Shown in pieces: positions 52,201-62,667 of a stretch of DNA of 64,000 nt. The stretch is from Takakia lepidozioides. Taxonomy: Eukaryota; Streptophyta; Takakiopsida; Takakiales; Takakiaceae. Below the pieces are notes generated by a model. It made no database searches, was not told the DNA's origin, and saw nothing but the letters and a program-made list of their open reading frames with translations. Location: assembly GCA_030704615.1 (NCBI GenBank), contig CM060732.1:37491053-37555052 (forward strand), given 5' to 3'. The stretch's first letter is position 1, and every line of letters starts with the position of its first letter. The translations under genes were made by a program, and so were the position numbers.

Positions 52201-55200
52201 ACACACCAGACACAAACAAGACCAATGCAGTGTGGTCAAGGAAACCACCTTGCCAGAAACGGCAACCCCAGCTGAAGGGAGAAGCAAAAACCCGAGGCAG
52301 CGAGAGATGTCCCTCAAAGCAGGAGACCACAGCACACAATCCTACTAACCTGGGAAGGCCAACTGGACCAACAAGAAGTGTTGTTCTTGAAAGAGTCTTA
52401 TCACCATCCAAGTTCCTTCTTCCCTCCCCTCCTTCCTTGGGGCCCCCTTCCAGCTGGTTCAATGTTTTTAGTGTCTCTTTCTCCTGGCCGTTGCTCAGAA
52501 ATCGAGGCAATGAAGTGGCCTAAAAAATGTGGGAGTCCAGATTTTTGACATTGGTGGGTAGTGTGTAGTTGTTGGCTCCTATCTCTGTTTACATCTGCCA
52601 AGTAGATTCTTAATTTCTTAAGCAGTTCACTGACTGATTACTTGTTGGCTACAGAAATTCCATGCTTCGTGTTGATGCCAAGCAGGGCGCACCTAAGGAT
52701 GGGCGATCACCGTTATTGCTCTTTGAGGTCTGTCTCTGTGTCTCTCTCCGGTCAAAAACATACAACTTTGCCTGAAATAGAGAAAGAAACAAAGCAATGT
52801 CATAATATCCACGGGATGCTCAAAGACCTTATGTGACAAAAGAAATAAAAAGAATGTAGGTCTGCAGGAGGCCCACAGCCTAAGGGGAACAAGTAGGTTA
52901 AATACTAGAGACACATCAAAAGACAGTGACCAACAGAATTGAACCACAGCAACCAAAACGAAGTACAAACCACATGAAGGAAGAGAGGAAGCATTCTAAA
53001 CGTCTTACTTTTACCAGATATGTTGTCTGCCAATTACAGGTAATGGCTGTACATTTCTTACTGGGCTCTGCATGTAGGTGCTTCCCAAGTTGGAAAGGGC
53101 ATTCCAAAACCTCTCAGCAAGATTCAACTTCTGAATCATTCTTTACAGATGAACTGAGTAATTAACCAATAGTTATCCAAGTTTCTGTTTGAGCATTGTA
53201 TGTGTAGCTTTGTGGACAGCTGAGGTCGGATAATGCAATGTACATCTCGTGAAAGCTGGTGTCCACCATGTCATGCAGGTGGATATCTACCCTTTACGCA
53301 TACACTTGACTGAGACCATGTATGCTATGATGTGGGAGTACCTTTTTCCTGAAGATGAGCAAGACGTGAAACGCCAGGTGATAACCTTTTGCATCTGTTT
53401 CAAACCAAGTAATCTGAGAATTGAGGGTTCTCCTTTGTGTAGGTATGTTGAAAGTGTAAAACATTAAATTAGAGAATAGTGCTGTCTCGAGATATTTGGG
53501 AATCTCCTACATGTGTTGTGATCCCTGTGATTGCTGCATTTACTGTAGGAATGGGTTGTGCTTGAAGTGGGCAGAGATTTGAAGTTCTCAGCCAAAATTT
53601 ATGATTCCCATGATGAGAGCATACGGTAACTGGTGGTTGCAGTGGCAATTGTCATATTTTCTAGGTAAACAACCATGAAAAGCGAAATAAGAAAATTTCC
53701 ATGCACCATCATGAGTACCTTACCCCCAAATATACAACATGGAACAGGTGCGCAGTGGGGCACTCCAAAAGTAAGGTTTGCACACATTATTTGAGAAGGT
53801 GTGCTCTTGGACAGACAATTAGGAGTTTCCAAGGCCCAGTGCACAGTCTACAATGATATAACACTGCAGTTGAGAGGCTGTGAATGCCAAGGGTAAGATG
53901 AGTGATAGAATCTGGATTTGCTGGGATGAAAACGGTGTTCCAATGGATGAAAGCGATCTGGCTTAAAAAGGGCCACATAACAATTAAGACCTCAACAGGG
54001 CCAGGGGATTAGGCTCAGCCTTGAGATTTTGACAATTGGTAAACAGAGGTGCAGGGACTAGGTCTTCAGCCTCCTGGCACATCAGGCATTCACAATCTCC
54101 CTTTCCTCTCTGCATCTGTTCAAAGGTAGACAACCTGCCCTGAGTTTAAAATTCAGTCTAGTGCCAAGGGTGGGCGGGCCCTTCAGGTAAAGGTCCTCAC
54201 TCATGCCACAGACTGGAAAAAAGTTTAGGGAGGTTTTCTGCCTTACTTCGTTAGAGAGAGAGAGGGAGAGAGATTAAAAAAAGATAGCAGGAAGGAGGAA
54301 CCAAAAGGTTAAGAGACTGAGGAGAGGAGAAGTGTATGCTTCACACACAGCAGATTGATGCTTGTGTGAAGGGCTTTCGAGAAGAAATCTGGGCATCCAA
54401 ACAAAGTGTTTATATCAAGGTAAGTCCCACTACTGGAGTGAGCCCCTCACAAAGGTAGTGTCTGTTCCCTCTTGTTCAGCCCAAACTGGGCAGGTCTATG
54501 GCCTCATGGCCATGGCAAACAATGTATTACAAGTGTACTCCCTCCCTCCCTCCCCCCCTCTCTCTCTCTGGTGGGTGCGAACCCCATTAGTTTCCCGCGG
54601 GGTCAATGGCTGTAAGGCTATGGCAAGCCAACATTCGCGGGGAATGGCATGAGTACATTCTCTGGCTCAATGGCCATGGGGGGGCGCCTGGTAGCAGGAG
54701 GTCTGGAGGGTGTCAACAGCAGCTGTCACAAAGCGAGGGGGACGACGAGCCACAGCTGTGACTGAACGGAGCAGCCTGGAGGCCTCTGCTGGTGGGAAAA
54801 TCAGTTTGTCTGGCTCTGGGCTCTCGCTGGTCCCCCATGCCCTTCATGGGGAACATTCACGTGCAGACTTCTTGATGGCTGCTCAAACATTGGAGGTGTG
54901 ATTGTCATTGCCTTTCCCTCTCTTTCAATATTGTGCTTGCTAGTGGTCTTTGGATGAATGGTAAGTCATGAACACTGTCCCTGTGTACTGATACGGCTTC
55001 TCCACATACAAAGTTTGTATACAAATACAAAAAGAAACATACTAGTTCAATTTTTACTCAGGGGTCTTCTTAACAACACAGAGCATTTGAGAGCAGGCCC
55101 ACTTAATCAGAATACTGGTAATGCAATACACCGTCACCTACATCATCCAGCAGTGCAGGGTGAATGCACAAAGTAAATACATGATTTGTTATGGAACAGG

Positions 55201-57290
55201 TCTACCTGTTGTTTCAGGTGTGGGAGCTTCCTACTTAGATCTATGTCCTAGTACGGTGCTGTGCAGGTAACAAAGTCACAACAGCTACGGAAGTCCACTA
55301 CAGCAGCAGGCATTGTGGAGCAGGGACAGACATCATCTTCAGATAGATTGGAGGACATGGAGGTTGACATGACAACGGAGGAGATGATTGTAAAGTCACA
55401 TAGGCAGGGTTCCTCACTCCGCAACTCGTCCTCCTCCACGCCACGCCATGATGTGCCGCCCATGGCGTCCACGACCACCTCCAATGGCCCCACCACAAGT
55501 GCTGAGGTTGGTGGATCGATCAAGTCCAAGGAACGCCGACCCAGCAAGTTCAGCAAAGCCTCATCACAAGAAGAGAAAAAAGAATCAAGCACGAGAAATA
55601 GCTTCCTGGAGTTCCACAACATTAAGATCAGCCAGGTGGTTTGTTATGTAGGTAGAGAGTGAACTTTTCCTCGCTAGAAGTTGCATTGGCCAGAATTATA
55701 CCGCCAGGTTCATTCAAGCCATCAAGTCTTGAGCAGAATCATTCTGCCTTTAGTGGCTTCTTTGGTGCGAGGTGGTTTGCTCAAAGGCCTTCCCCTAGTC
55801 TGTCTGCACTTGGTGTCACTTTCCCGTAGCCCTGTCAGGGTCTGCTGAGGAGTGAGGTTGAGTTGACTGTCAATAACCTGGCCTTTTCTCCACTCTCACC
55901 TCTTGGTTTGTCAAGGTTGTGATCACAGTTTTTGGTTTGTACAGTTTCATGTTCCCCCTTTCCTCAAAAAGAAGTACCAACAAGGGAAAAGAAAGGAGTG
56001 GGAGTTACAGAAAATATAGGGTTATCCAGCTTTTACATCAATTGGTTTAATGTGTCGAGGGAGGTCAGCTGACATTAAAGAACTTTGGGTGCAGGTGGAG
56101 CTACTGGTTACGTATGAAGGATCTCGATTTGCTGTGAGTGATTTGCGGCTTTTGATGGACACCTTCACACGTGTCGAGTTGACTGGTAGTTGGCGCCGCC
56201 TCTTTTCCAAGGTCAAGAAGCACATCATCTGGAGTGTTCTCAAATCTGTGACTGGCATGCAGGTACATACCCTTCTACTTCTTTCCCCTCTCTCACTATT
56301 TCTCGAAGCTCTTTATAGATCACTCTCTTTCTTGGCCTCTGTCGTTGGAAAGATGTGACGAACAGCACTTGCCTATCTTCGAAGTAGGGGCAGTATACAT
56401 GTCAAAGCTACCAGAGGTTGAGGGAATGGAGGAGTGCTTGATGAAATGGAATGGAAAGTTCTGTAGCTCCCTGTGGATGGTTGATAGAAGTTGCTTCTTC
56501 TCAAGTGGCCTTCCTTTGGCTCTAAGTGGTAATACAGCATCAATGGGATCACAGGCTGAGTTTAAATCAGTTCTGTTTAAGTTGAAATGTGTGTGCTAAC
56601 TTGGTCTGGTGATTAGGTGGGGTTGTGGGTTCCGGGAATGTGTATGGAGCTTAGTGATGAACTCAGAATTTTTACCTCTTTCACCCGTTTCCTAACTTAT
56701 TGATCATTCTTGCCAGTTTCTTCAACTTTTTGGCAGGATCGGAAAAAAGACAAGTTTTTCTCATTGTGACAAAGGGTGGCGTGGGTTAGACAGTTAAGAA
56801 GGCAGATGCAAGTACTAGTGTTTGGTGCACTTTTGGGCAGCAAATGAGGTGCTTTCTGTGAATACTTTGTGGGTTTGATATGCAGGGAAAGAAGTTCAAG
56901 GATAAGTTACCAGCCCAAGGTCAGGCAGATGATATATATCCAGACAGTGACTCGAACTCAAGTGACAGTACAGGGAGTCATGTGGTCTCCGGAGAGCAGT
57001 TTCCAATAAAGCATCGGAAGCAAAGTGATCGGGCAGGTGAGGGCTTTGTGTCCTCCATAAGAGGCCTATTTAATTCACAGCGCCGTAAAGCTAAAGCACT
57101 AGTGTTGCGCACCATGAGGGGGCCAGATGGTTTGGAGGACCTCAATGACTCTAGTAGCGAGGATGAGGCTGCCATATCGAAGTCTCCCCGAGGGCACGGC
57201 AGTATCAGTAAGGCAAAGCGCCTTCTGCAGCGTCAGGCCCGCAAACTCCGCCCACCTAACCGCCCCAAAGGTCAAACTTCTCTCTATTAG
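34274..57290 (+). CDS. SABRE: SABRE/KINKY POLLEN-type bridge-like lipid transfer protein, 22 coding exons
   Basis: Exons: 34274-34344, 34945-35056, 36624-36911, 37383-37657, 37891-38128, 38657-38824, 39299-39376, 39669-39944, 40388-42499, 43959-46071, 46562-46668, 48123-48482, 48869-48987, 50366-50615, 51110-51334, 51719-51858, 52655-52727, 53279-53377, 54698-54895, 55267-55635, 56095-56262, 56886-57290. All are GT-AG and phase-consistent, giving about 2747 residues; Arabidopsis SABRE has about 2600. Residues 8-23 form an N-terminal membrane segment ([16 protein letters not shown]). Then come the [15 protein letters not shown] block, [18 protein letters not shown], the GFWDK-type motif [15 protein letters not shown] (about residue 1451), [58 protein letters not shown], the WPPW-type SAWNPPAEW (about 2300), [20 protein letters not shown] and a C-terminal [20 protein letters not shown]. 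Family members form a long hydrophobic groove at membrane contact sites and are needed for cell expansion, tip growth and division. No stop or frameshift was found. Start of exon 6 (an AAG acceptor) and the exon 19 junctions are least certain. Confidence 0.95.
36050..36320 (-). mobile_element. LINE ORF2 3' fragment in SABRE intron 2
   Basis: The minus-strand translation [13 protein letters not shown] ... [13 protein letters not shown] parallels [13 protein letters not shown] ... RALG, then [15 protein letters not shown], at 47130-47290. Both belong to the C-terminal part of a LINE ORF2 just before the zinc-binding region. The fragment is short and its frame decays. Confidence 0.65.
43430..43510 (+). 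mobile_element. LINE 3' tail in SABRE intron 9
   Basis: TTCTTTGTCCCATGGGCTCT followed by CCCTGTGGATGTTGCAACG resembles the tails at 47575, 47770 and 52065 (TTGTCCCRTRGG ... GCGGATGTYATAAAG). No coding part can be assigned with confidence. Confidence 0.5.
43715..43815 (-). mobile_element. tRNA-derived SINE fragment in SABRE intron 9
   Basis: On the minus strand an A-box-like GCCCAGCGGTTGGGGGACA is followed by the B-box-like GGTCATGGATTGAAATCC and then GGGTGTATATT. The order and spacing match the copy at 29290-29400. Confidence 0.55.
46669..46725. repeat. CT-rich microsatellite abutting the exon 11 donor site
   Basis: The intron begins GTCTCTCTCT directly after exon 11 and stays CT-rich for about 55 bp, interrupted by CCC runs. 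The donor is therefore part of the simple repeat. Confidence 0.85.
46978..47660 (+). mobile_element. LINE ORF2 C-terminus and 3' end in SABRE intron 11
   Basis: The translation includes [48 protein letters not shown] and [13 protein letters not shown], which are typical of the C-terminal region of LINE ORF2. It ends [16 protein letters not shown] and a stop at 47515-47517. A 3' UTR with TTGTCCCATAAGCTCTTGG and CGCGGATGTCATAAAG follows, ending in ATTTC repeats. A stop near 47248 breaks the frame. Confidence 0.8.
47740..47860 (+). mobile_element. Second LINE tail in SABRE intron 11
   Basis: CTGTCCCACGGGCCTTGTGG, then GGACGTTATGAAG, and GCGGATATTATAAGG followed by ATTTCATTTCA repeat the tail pattern seen at 47575-47650. 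It is a severely truncated copy or a duplication of the first. Confidence 0.55.
49058..49470 (-). mobile_element. LINE ORF2 fragment in SABRE intron 13
   Basis: The minus-strand translation [20 protein letters not shown] is the well-known segment after the reverse transcriptase in non-LTR elements. The frame then continues in pieces ([23 protein letters not shown]). Frameshifts break it. It is inverted relative to the gene. Confidence 0.7.
51880..52130 (+). mobile_element. LINE ORF2 C-terminus and tail in SABRE intron 16
   Basis: The translation [20 protein letters not shown] followed by NLRASLDVS and a stop parallels [16 protein letters not shown] at 47.5 kb. The 3' UTR TTGTCCCGTGGGTTCTTTGG and GGATGCTATAAAG follows. 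It begins within about 25 bp of the exon 16 donor. Confidence 0.65.
52770..52860 (-). mobile_element. LINE tail in SABRE intron 17, minus orientation
   Basis: On the minus strand TTTTGTCACATAAGGTCTTT and CCCGTGGATATTATGACATT repeat the same tail pattern as the plus-strand copies in introns 11 and 16. Confidence 0.5.
54143..54213 (-). repeat. Dispersed repeat A, copy 2, in SABRE intron 18
   Basis: It is the reverse complement of 2921-2992. A short (GA)n tract follows at about 54254-54273, paralleling the CT tract beside copy 1. Confidence 0.75.
54352..54535 (+). repeat. Dispersed repeat B, copy 2, in SABRE intron 18
   Basis: TCCCACTACTGGAGTGAGCC, CACAAAGGTAGTGT and GCCCAAACTGGGC match 3250-3460 in the same orientation. 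A CT-rich tract follows at 54540-54569. Confidence 0.75.
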
Positions 57291-59011
57291 TCATCTGTTG
57301 GCCAGTCTCCCTGTTTTGATAGGATAACTTGCCACCAAGCAGATGAAACTGAACACCCTACAGCCATAGAAGGTCATATCTACCATTGGAGACCTTTCGA
57401 GCTCTATGGCTCCTTTTTTTTGATGGCTCATACATAAATGTACCATCTATGTTCGAGTAGTTTATGTAGGTCTCTGAGTATATGCAGCTTATGCTTATAG
57501 TAGACAAAATTGCATTCACATTTGTTGTGATTTATAGGGTGGTGACACCACATGGTATTGCAGCTTCTCTTGTGCTACTTTATGTTGGTGCATGATTGTC
57601 TTTGCGGCCCAATCTATTAAGGCAGCAATTACAGCTTCTTTGTTTTGGAAGGCTATCGCAATGCCTCTTTGTGGAAGGTCTCTCAATATCAATCTGTCAT
57701 TGGTATGGAGGAGTTTGACAAACAGGGCACATGTGGGCTGGAACAGGTAATTTGGGAGAGCAATTGCGACTTTCTCAAGGAGCATCACCATCACAAAGTG
57801 AGGCTGACTTATCAGATGCATCCTCCACCTACAAGGATTTTGAGTAATAGTCTGCAAATATTGTGCCCATTCATTTGAGTTTCTCATTCTTTATACCCCT
57901 GATTCACAGGGCCACAAAATAAATTTCAAACTTGGATTAGGCTTAGAAAGCATTAGCAGATCAGCTGTAAGGAGAAATTTACTGTTATCGGCCAATACCT
58001 TGGCTGTTTAAGGCCAAAGATGTTGTGAAGGATTGGAAAAGCTTACATTTGTACATTCCGCATGAGAAACCCCTTGAAAACAAGGGTGTATTCTGTTAGT
58101 GACACTATGAAATTGGGAAGACAATTGAGTCAATCACCGGAGCAAAGAAGAGTATCTGGAATTAACTCTCTGTATTCTTTATTGGCAACTGGATGACAAT
58201 GCAGTGCTTCTCTTTGTACCAAGTTCTCATGAAGTAGGTCTACAATGGTGACTGTATGCACTGTAGTATCCAGTTGCATGCCCCAGGTTTTGGATTCAAC
58301 CCCCTTCGTATAGAGTAACCTCTTTAGTGACTTAGGCTGTCGATACTGTGAATGGAACATGTATGATCAACACTACATACAAGGAGGGAATAAGTCGACA
58401 ACCAAAGAGTCGTAGGCCTATTTACAATAGCAAGGCCGAGCTGCGGGAACGGCGAGCCCTGCTACATCCCATAATTCTTCCTCCTCTTAAACGCTATCAG
58501 ACATAGTATTTCATGAGGTGGAGGTGGCCAAGTGTGTAGAGCAAAAAAGAAGTGTGACGCCTCCCAAAGGAAGCCATAATATGGTGTCTTTTGACCCCAA
58601 GGGCTATTGCCTTCCATGTGAAAGGTGGACACCTTTGTGACTTCATAGGTCAATTGAACCCACAACCACTTCCGAGGTGGTACGTGCTACAACTTGGTTG
58701 GGGGGGGCTTGTTAATCAAATGAAATACAAGGAAAAATAAACCTTGGTTGTTACTCGGTGTGGCTCGCGGCTTGGTCCCCAGTTCGCTTGGGCTGCCCCA
58801 TTGAGCAGATATAGGGTATTTGTCCTCCTCCATTTTAAGGTACATAAACTAATGCTAAGAGGGGTCAGCCTCCACATGCCTACAAGGTCATGTGGGACTC
58901 GGGAGCCCCAATATTTCTCTAATGTATCATTTCCACGGCGTGAAATGAGTGTTGTTGTCAGAGACAAACATTCATCTTGTTTTTTCTTTGGTTTTTTTTG
59001 GGCAGATAAAA
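57291..59011. other. SABRE 3' flank and spacer, no gene
   Basis: This contains the 3' UTR of the SABRE gene. A 123-codon minus-strand frame at 57516-57887 has no recognisable domain. Near 58590-58700 the minus strand has GGTTGTGGGTTCAATTGACC, a B-box-like segment similar to the SINE copies but without a clear A box. Confidence 0.45.
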
Positions 59012-59590
59012 AACAAGCCTCAAACGACAATTGGCTCTCCTGTTTTGCTTTGGCACCGTACCACACTAGCGGCACACCAACACACCAACGGCACCGATGT
59101 GGATGTTGCAGGCTAGGGATTGTTGGATGATGATATAGGTCCGTGTCACCAAGCGGCAATGAATCAGCTACCACACTATAGTAGAAGCCCATCGGCAAAA
59201 CAATCGGTATGAGAGAACATCGCACGACGGGGTTGGAGAGATGGCGGGGAAATCGCGTCGCACAAAATGTCTTTCTAAAATTGTTGATTTCCAGGGGACA
59301 CTGCTTGGAAATCCGCATTTCACAGTAATGTGACATGCAACGCCTTTCCGCCGCTAGTGTGGTAGGCAGTGCGACACACTACCCTCCCTTAACCCAATAG
59401 GAGGGCCCGAAATTGAGTGGGGCAACCTCTTGTCGCTAGTGTGGTATCGCCCTTAGAGGAAGCTAAGACTAGGGAGCATGACTCAGCACAACACACCAAT
59501 CAGCGCCATGACAGGGTTTGACCACATTTTCTCCATCGACGTGCATGTCTCGGCAAAGTCTCTCTCTACAAGAGAGCCAACAAAATTCCA
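59012..59590 (+). repeat. Dispersed repeat shared with 28601-28770, interrupted copy
   Basis: It starts AACAAGCCTCAAACGACAAT and, after a 0.4 kb insertion, continues GACTAGGGAGCATGACTCAG, ACACACCAATCAGC and CACATTTTCTCCAT. It ends in a hairpin, GTCTCTCTCTACAAGAGAGCC. Confidence 0.8.
59052..59452. mobile_element. MITE of about 0.4 kb with terminal inverted repeats
   Basis: The left end contains GTACCACACTAGCGGCA and the right end, reverse complemented, contains GATACCACACTAGCGACA. The right flank is TTA and the left flank TTT, so a three-base target duplication is possible but imperfect. An inner pair of the same motif lies at about 59167 and 59350. There is no coding capacity. The ends share CACTAG(C/T)GGC with the Harbinger-like element at 23.4 kb. 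Confidence 0.7.
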
Positions 59591-60015
59591 CTACACAGAG
59601 AACCCAAAGAACACAAACATACATCTTCAAGTCTGCAACATCTCCACATAATCAGCAAAATGGGAAACTAAAAGGCACGAACAGGTTGGTCCCAAAACGG
59701 CCAAAACGGACATTAGGGTTTAAGGAGATTTCCCTTGGGAACCTAATTATATGAAGTTGGGATTAGCAAGACCAGAGGCTTACTCAAGAATAGAGATTCA
59801 GGATCAACTTTGACTGAAGAATATAACACATGTGGGGTGCCATCTGGGGTGTGAAAGTACCTGTTTTCCAGCAAAATCTACATTTAACCTTTCCAAAGGG
59901 CCTTTCTGATCCTACCTTAAAAATGCTTTGCCACTTTCAAACTGAAGGTCTCCCACCAAGCAGCCTAGCTTTCTCCTTCATATTCCAGTAAGATTATAGC
60001 ATTTGTGAGCTTTCC
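59591..60015. other. Short spacer, 3' flank of the minus-strand gene
   Basis: No gene seen. It should contain the 3' UTR of the gene that ends at 60016. Confidence 0.5.
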
Positions 60016-62667
60016 TTACATTCCATTGAAAATCTGTCTCTCCAATACTTGTCTAAAACTTCGTTTCTCCGATTTTCCACTTGGTTTCTTAGTGGAGGAC
60101 CCTGTGTGAACAGCAGGCTCCCACCCATTAGAAGGGGGTTTGTTCTCCAACTCCACAGGTTCAAAATGTTCACTGGAAGGGGTTAGTTGTGTTGAAAGAG
60201 ACTCCTCATGGGCAGCCATATTCTGCACTGTCAGATGCTTTCGTCGTAACAGACCCAACTTCACAAGGGCCAGGCCTTTGCTCTGTTGGACACCCTTGGC
60301 AATCTGTCCAGTTGAGTCTTGCACTTTCCCTGTAATCTTTGCTTTCTGAATGGCCTGATCCCTCAATAACTTTGCCTTACTGTTGGCTGCCAGCACTGCT
60401 TTTGAGCCACGCACATAGTTCCGAACTACACCTGCACCATGATACTTCTCAGTGTGATGGATTGTCTCTGACATTCTAGGAACTTCAGTAGCTCAATGTC
60501 CAACACCAGTGGCCAGGACGATTTTTTTGTCAAGCTAGCTTGTCAGGTTTTGACAACAAAAGGTTGATGGGACTTCACCAAAAAGGAAAGCAAAGGCGCA
60601 GATGCATATGGAAGCAAATGGGAGAATCGTCCATACTCGTCTCTCTTTGAGTCCTGCAGGGTGGTTTGCTGAGATCCCCCCCTACCCTAAGTTCCCAAAA
60701 AGAAAGAAACTTGAAATCATAGATGATGTATTATTAAACCAAAAGTGTAACCTTCTATCCTAACAGTCATCAATTCCTCTTGTCTATATCTGTTGGTGGA
60801 GAGTGCATATGGAAAGCCAAGGCCAGGAGAGATAAGACTAGGCAAAGATGTAAATTGCTTGCGAGCTGCTATTGCTCATTACGAGAAATAGAAGAATCAG
60901 AGCGTTGACCAGTTAACCATGTTAAACTTCAATTTGGAAGGGTACCAATGGAAGACAACAAGGAATAATCCCAATAAACAGATTTAGCAGCTCACCTGGA
61001 TCAGAGGTTGCTGCTGACACACCCCCGCCTGACACCTCCGTGGCATCTTTAGGTGCAAAACTTTTCTTAATTTGGAGACAGGGAAAGTCCAACCCAGTGA
61101 AACCCATTATCCTCATTCCCTGAATGTTCTCTATCTCAAACAAATCAGAGCTTGAATCATCCTCATCAAAAATGTCCCTCCTAATGTCCGGGTTGTTGCT
61201 GGAAAAGGTCTGGGGTGCCTGTCCAGAGCTCTCATCTGTGTTTGCCACCTTTTCTCGAACACTGGTCTTCTTAGACACAGCCGCAGTGCTTGCCCTTTCC
61301 AGCGAGAAGAATTTAAAAGTACTGTTAAGACCCAGTCGGGGTTTCTTAACTCTTACTGAAATTGGCGAGCCAAACGCGCTAGACGACGCATTCTCTCCCC
61401 TAAGACTCTCTGCCCCACTATCTTGAGGCCATTCTAATGCTTTATTCTTTGCCATACTCCTACCCATTTCAATCTCCTCCATCATCTTTGCAACTTTCAT
61501 TTCCTCAATGATGTGTCCAGATCCCATCTCTTCGAAAGCTTTTGCAGTGGGCGAACTCGGAAAGGAAAAGAACTTGTCTGCCTCTGAATCAATCACCTTT
61601 GGTCCACGTGCGAGGCTACCCTCTTCGGCGGGTGATGGCACGTGTGCCGGAATAGAAAGGCTGATTGACCCATTCAACCCCAAATCCAGTGAAGGGTCCG
61701 CACAGGATAGTGATGACCCCGGATCTTTACACTGAGCACCCTCCAGATCCCCAGCTGACTCGCCAACAATTTTGTGCAGCCTTGGGAATCTCTCACTAAG
61801 TCCAATTGTAAGTCGATCTGATGTTTCAGCTTCTTCCTCCCCTCCACAGTATCCCACACAAATTTTCTCCGTACACATAATTGCGTTGAGGGACGAATTC
61901 CCAGCATCTTGAGCGCTGTCAACAAAAGCCTTCCCAGGCTGAGAGGAGTAATTGTCCTCTCCTCCGCGACTTTGCTCTGGTTTTCTCCCAGTAATCGGTG
62001 CACCATATATGTTCTCTTCATGTTTCTTCCCTCCAATGAGTTTTCGTAATCTGACAGGCCTCGCGGCAAGGCAGGCAGATTGCCTGGCAGCATTCACAAC
62101 AGAAGCCCAGCGGCTGCTTGCTGGAAAGCATTCAAGCGAGGATCTTTCACCACTGTCAGCGACCACTGGAGAAATTGCCCCACCCTGGTTTGAAGCTGCA
62201 TCAACACTCACTGTCTCTTCATTTCCCTCTGAATCCTCCTCCTTCACATCAACCACTGCGGTTTCCGCAGTTGGAAATGTGAGAGGAACGTCGAGCTCGC
62301 CGCTTTGGCCGTGATCATTCTCCTCAAGAAAAATGAAGGTGTCCCGGGCTGCGGCCTTGGCCGCAGCCTCAGCATATGACTTGGCTATGGCGTCCAGCCC
62401 CTGCATGTCCAAACCCTTCATCAAGGGTGCCGTCAGATAGGAAGCAAATGATATATCCCCATGAGGACACCTCCTGGAACCTCTCTTGTAGAAGAGGGCA
62501 CTAAGGCTGCCCACCTCTCCAACGTCTGCTGAGTTCCTAGGGGAATCGAAACTCAAACTTCTAAACCGGCCACTGAGCCCGAGACTACTGCAGCGAAAGC
62601 TTGTGACGTCGAGATTGGAGCCATCGTCATGTTCCAGCTCACCTCCCTTGGATGCGCAAAGACCCAT
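60016..62667 (-). CDS. Protein of unknown function with acylation-type N terminus (MGLCASK), two exons
   Basis: Exon 1 runs 62667-60996 and ends at a CAG|GTGAGC donor. Exon 2 probably starts at 60491 (or 60482, both in frame) and ends with the stop at 60016, giving about 715 residues. The start MGLCASK fits N-myristoylation of Gly2 and palmitoylation of Cys4, so membrane attachment is likely. Most of the chain is acidic and serine-rich, with little predicted structure. Islands of possible order are FASYLTAPLMKGLDMQGLDA with an alanine-rich helix after it (about residues 78-110), and a basic C-terminal part (HGAGVVRNYVRGSKAVLAAN, KAKLLRDQAIQKAKITGK, RSFRQVLERQIFNGM). I do not recognise the family. 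If the splice is not used, translation would end at 60922 with 581 residues, and 60474-60016 would be a separate small gene. Confidence 0.7.

Noticed and set aside
57516-57887. A 123-codon minus-strand frame downstream of SABRE
   Set aside because: No domain, and the region lies within or next to the SABRE 3' UTR.
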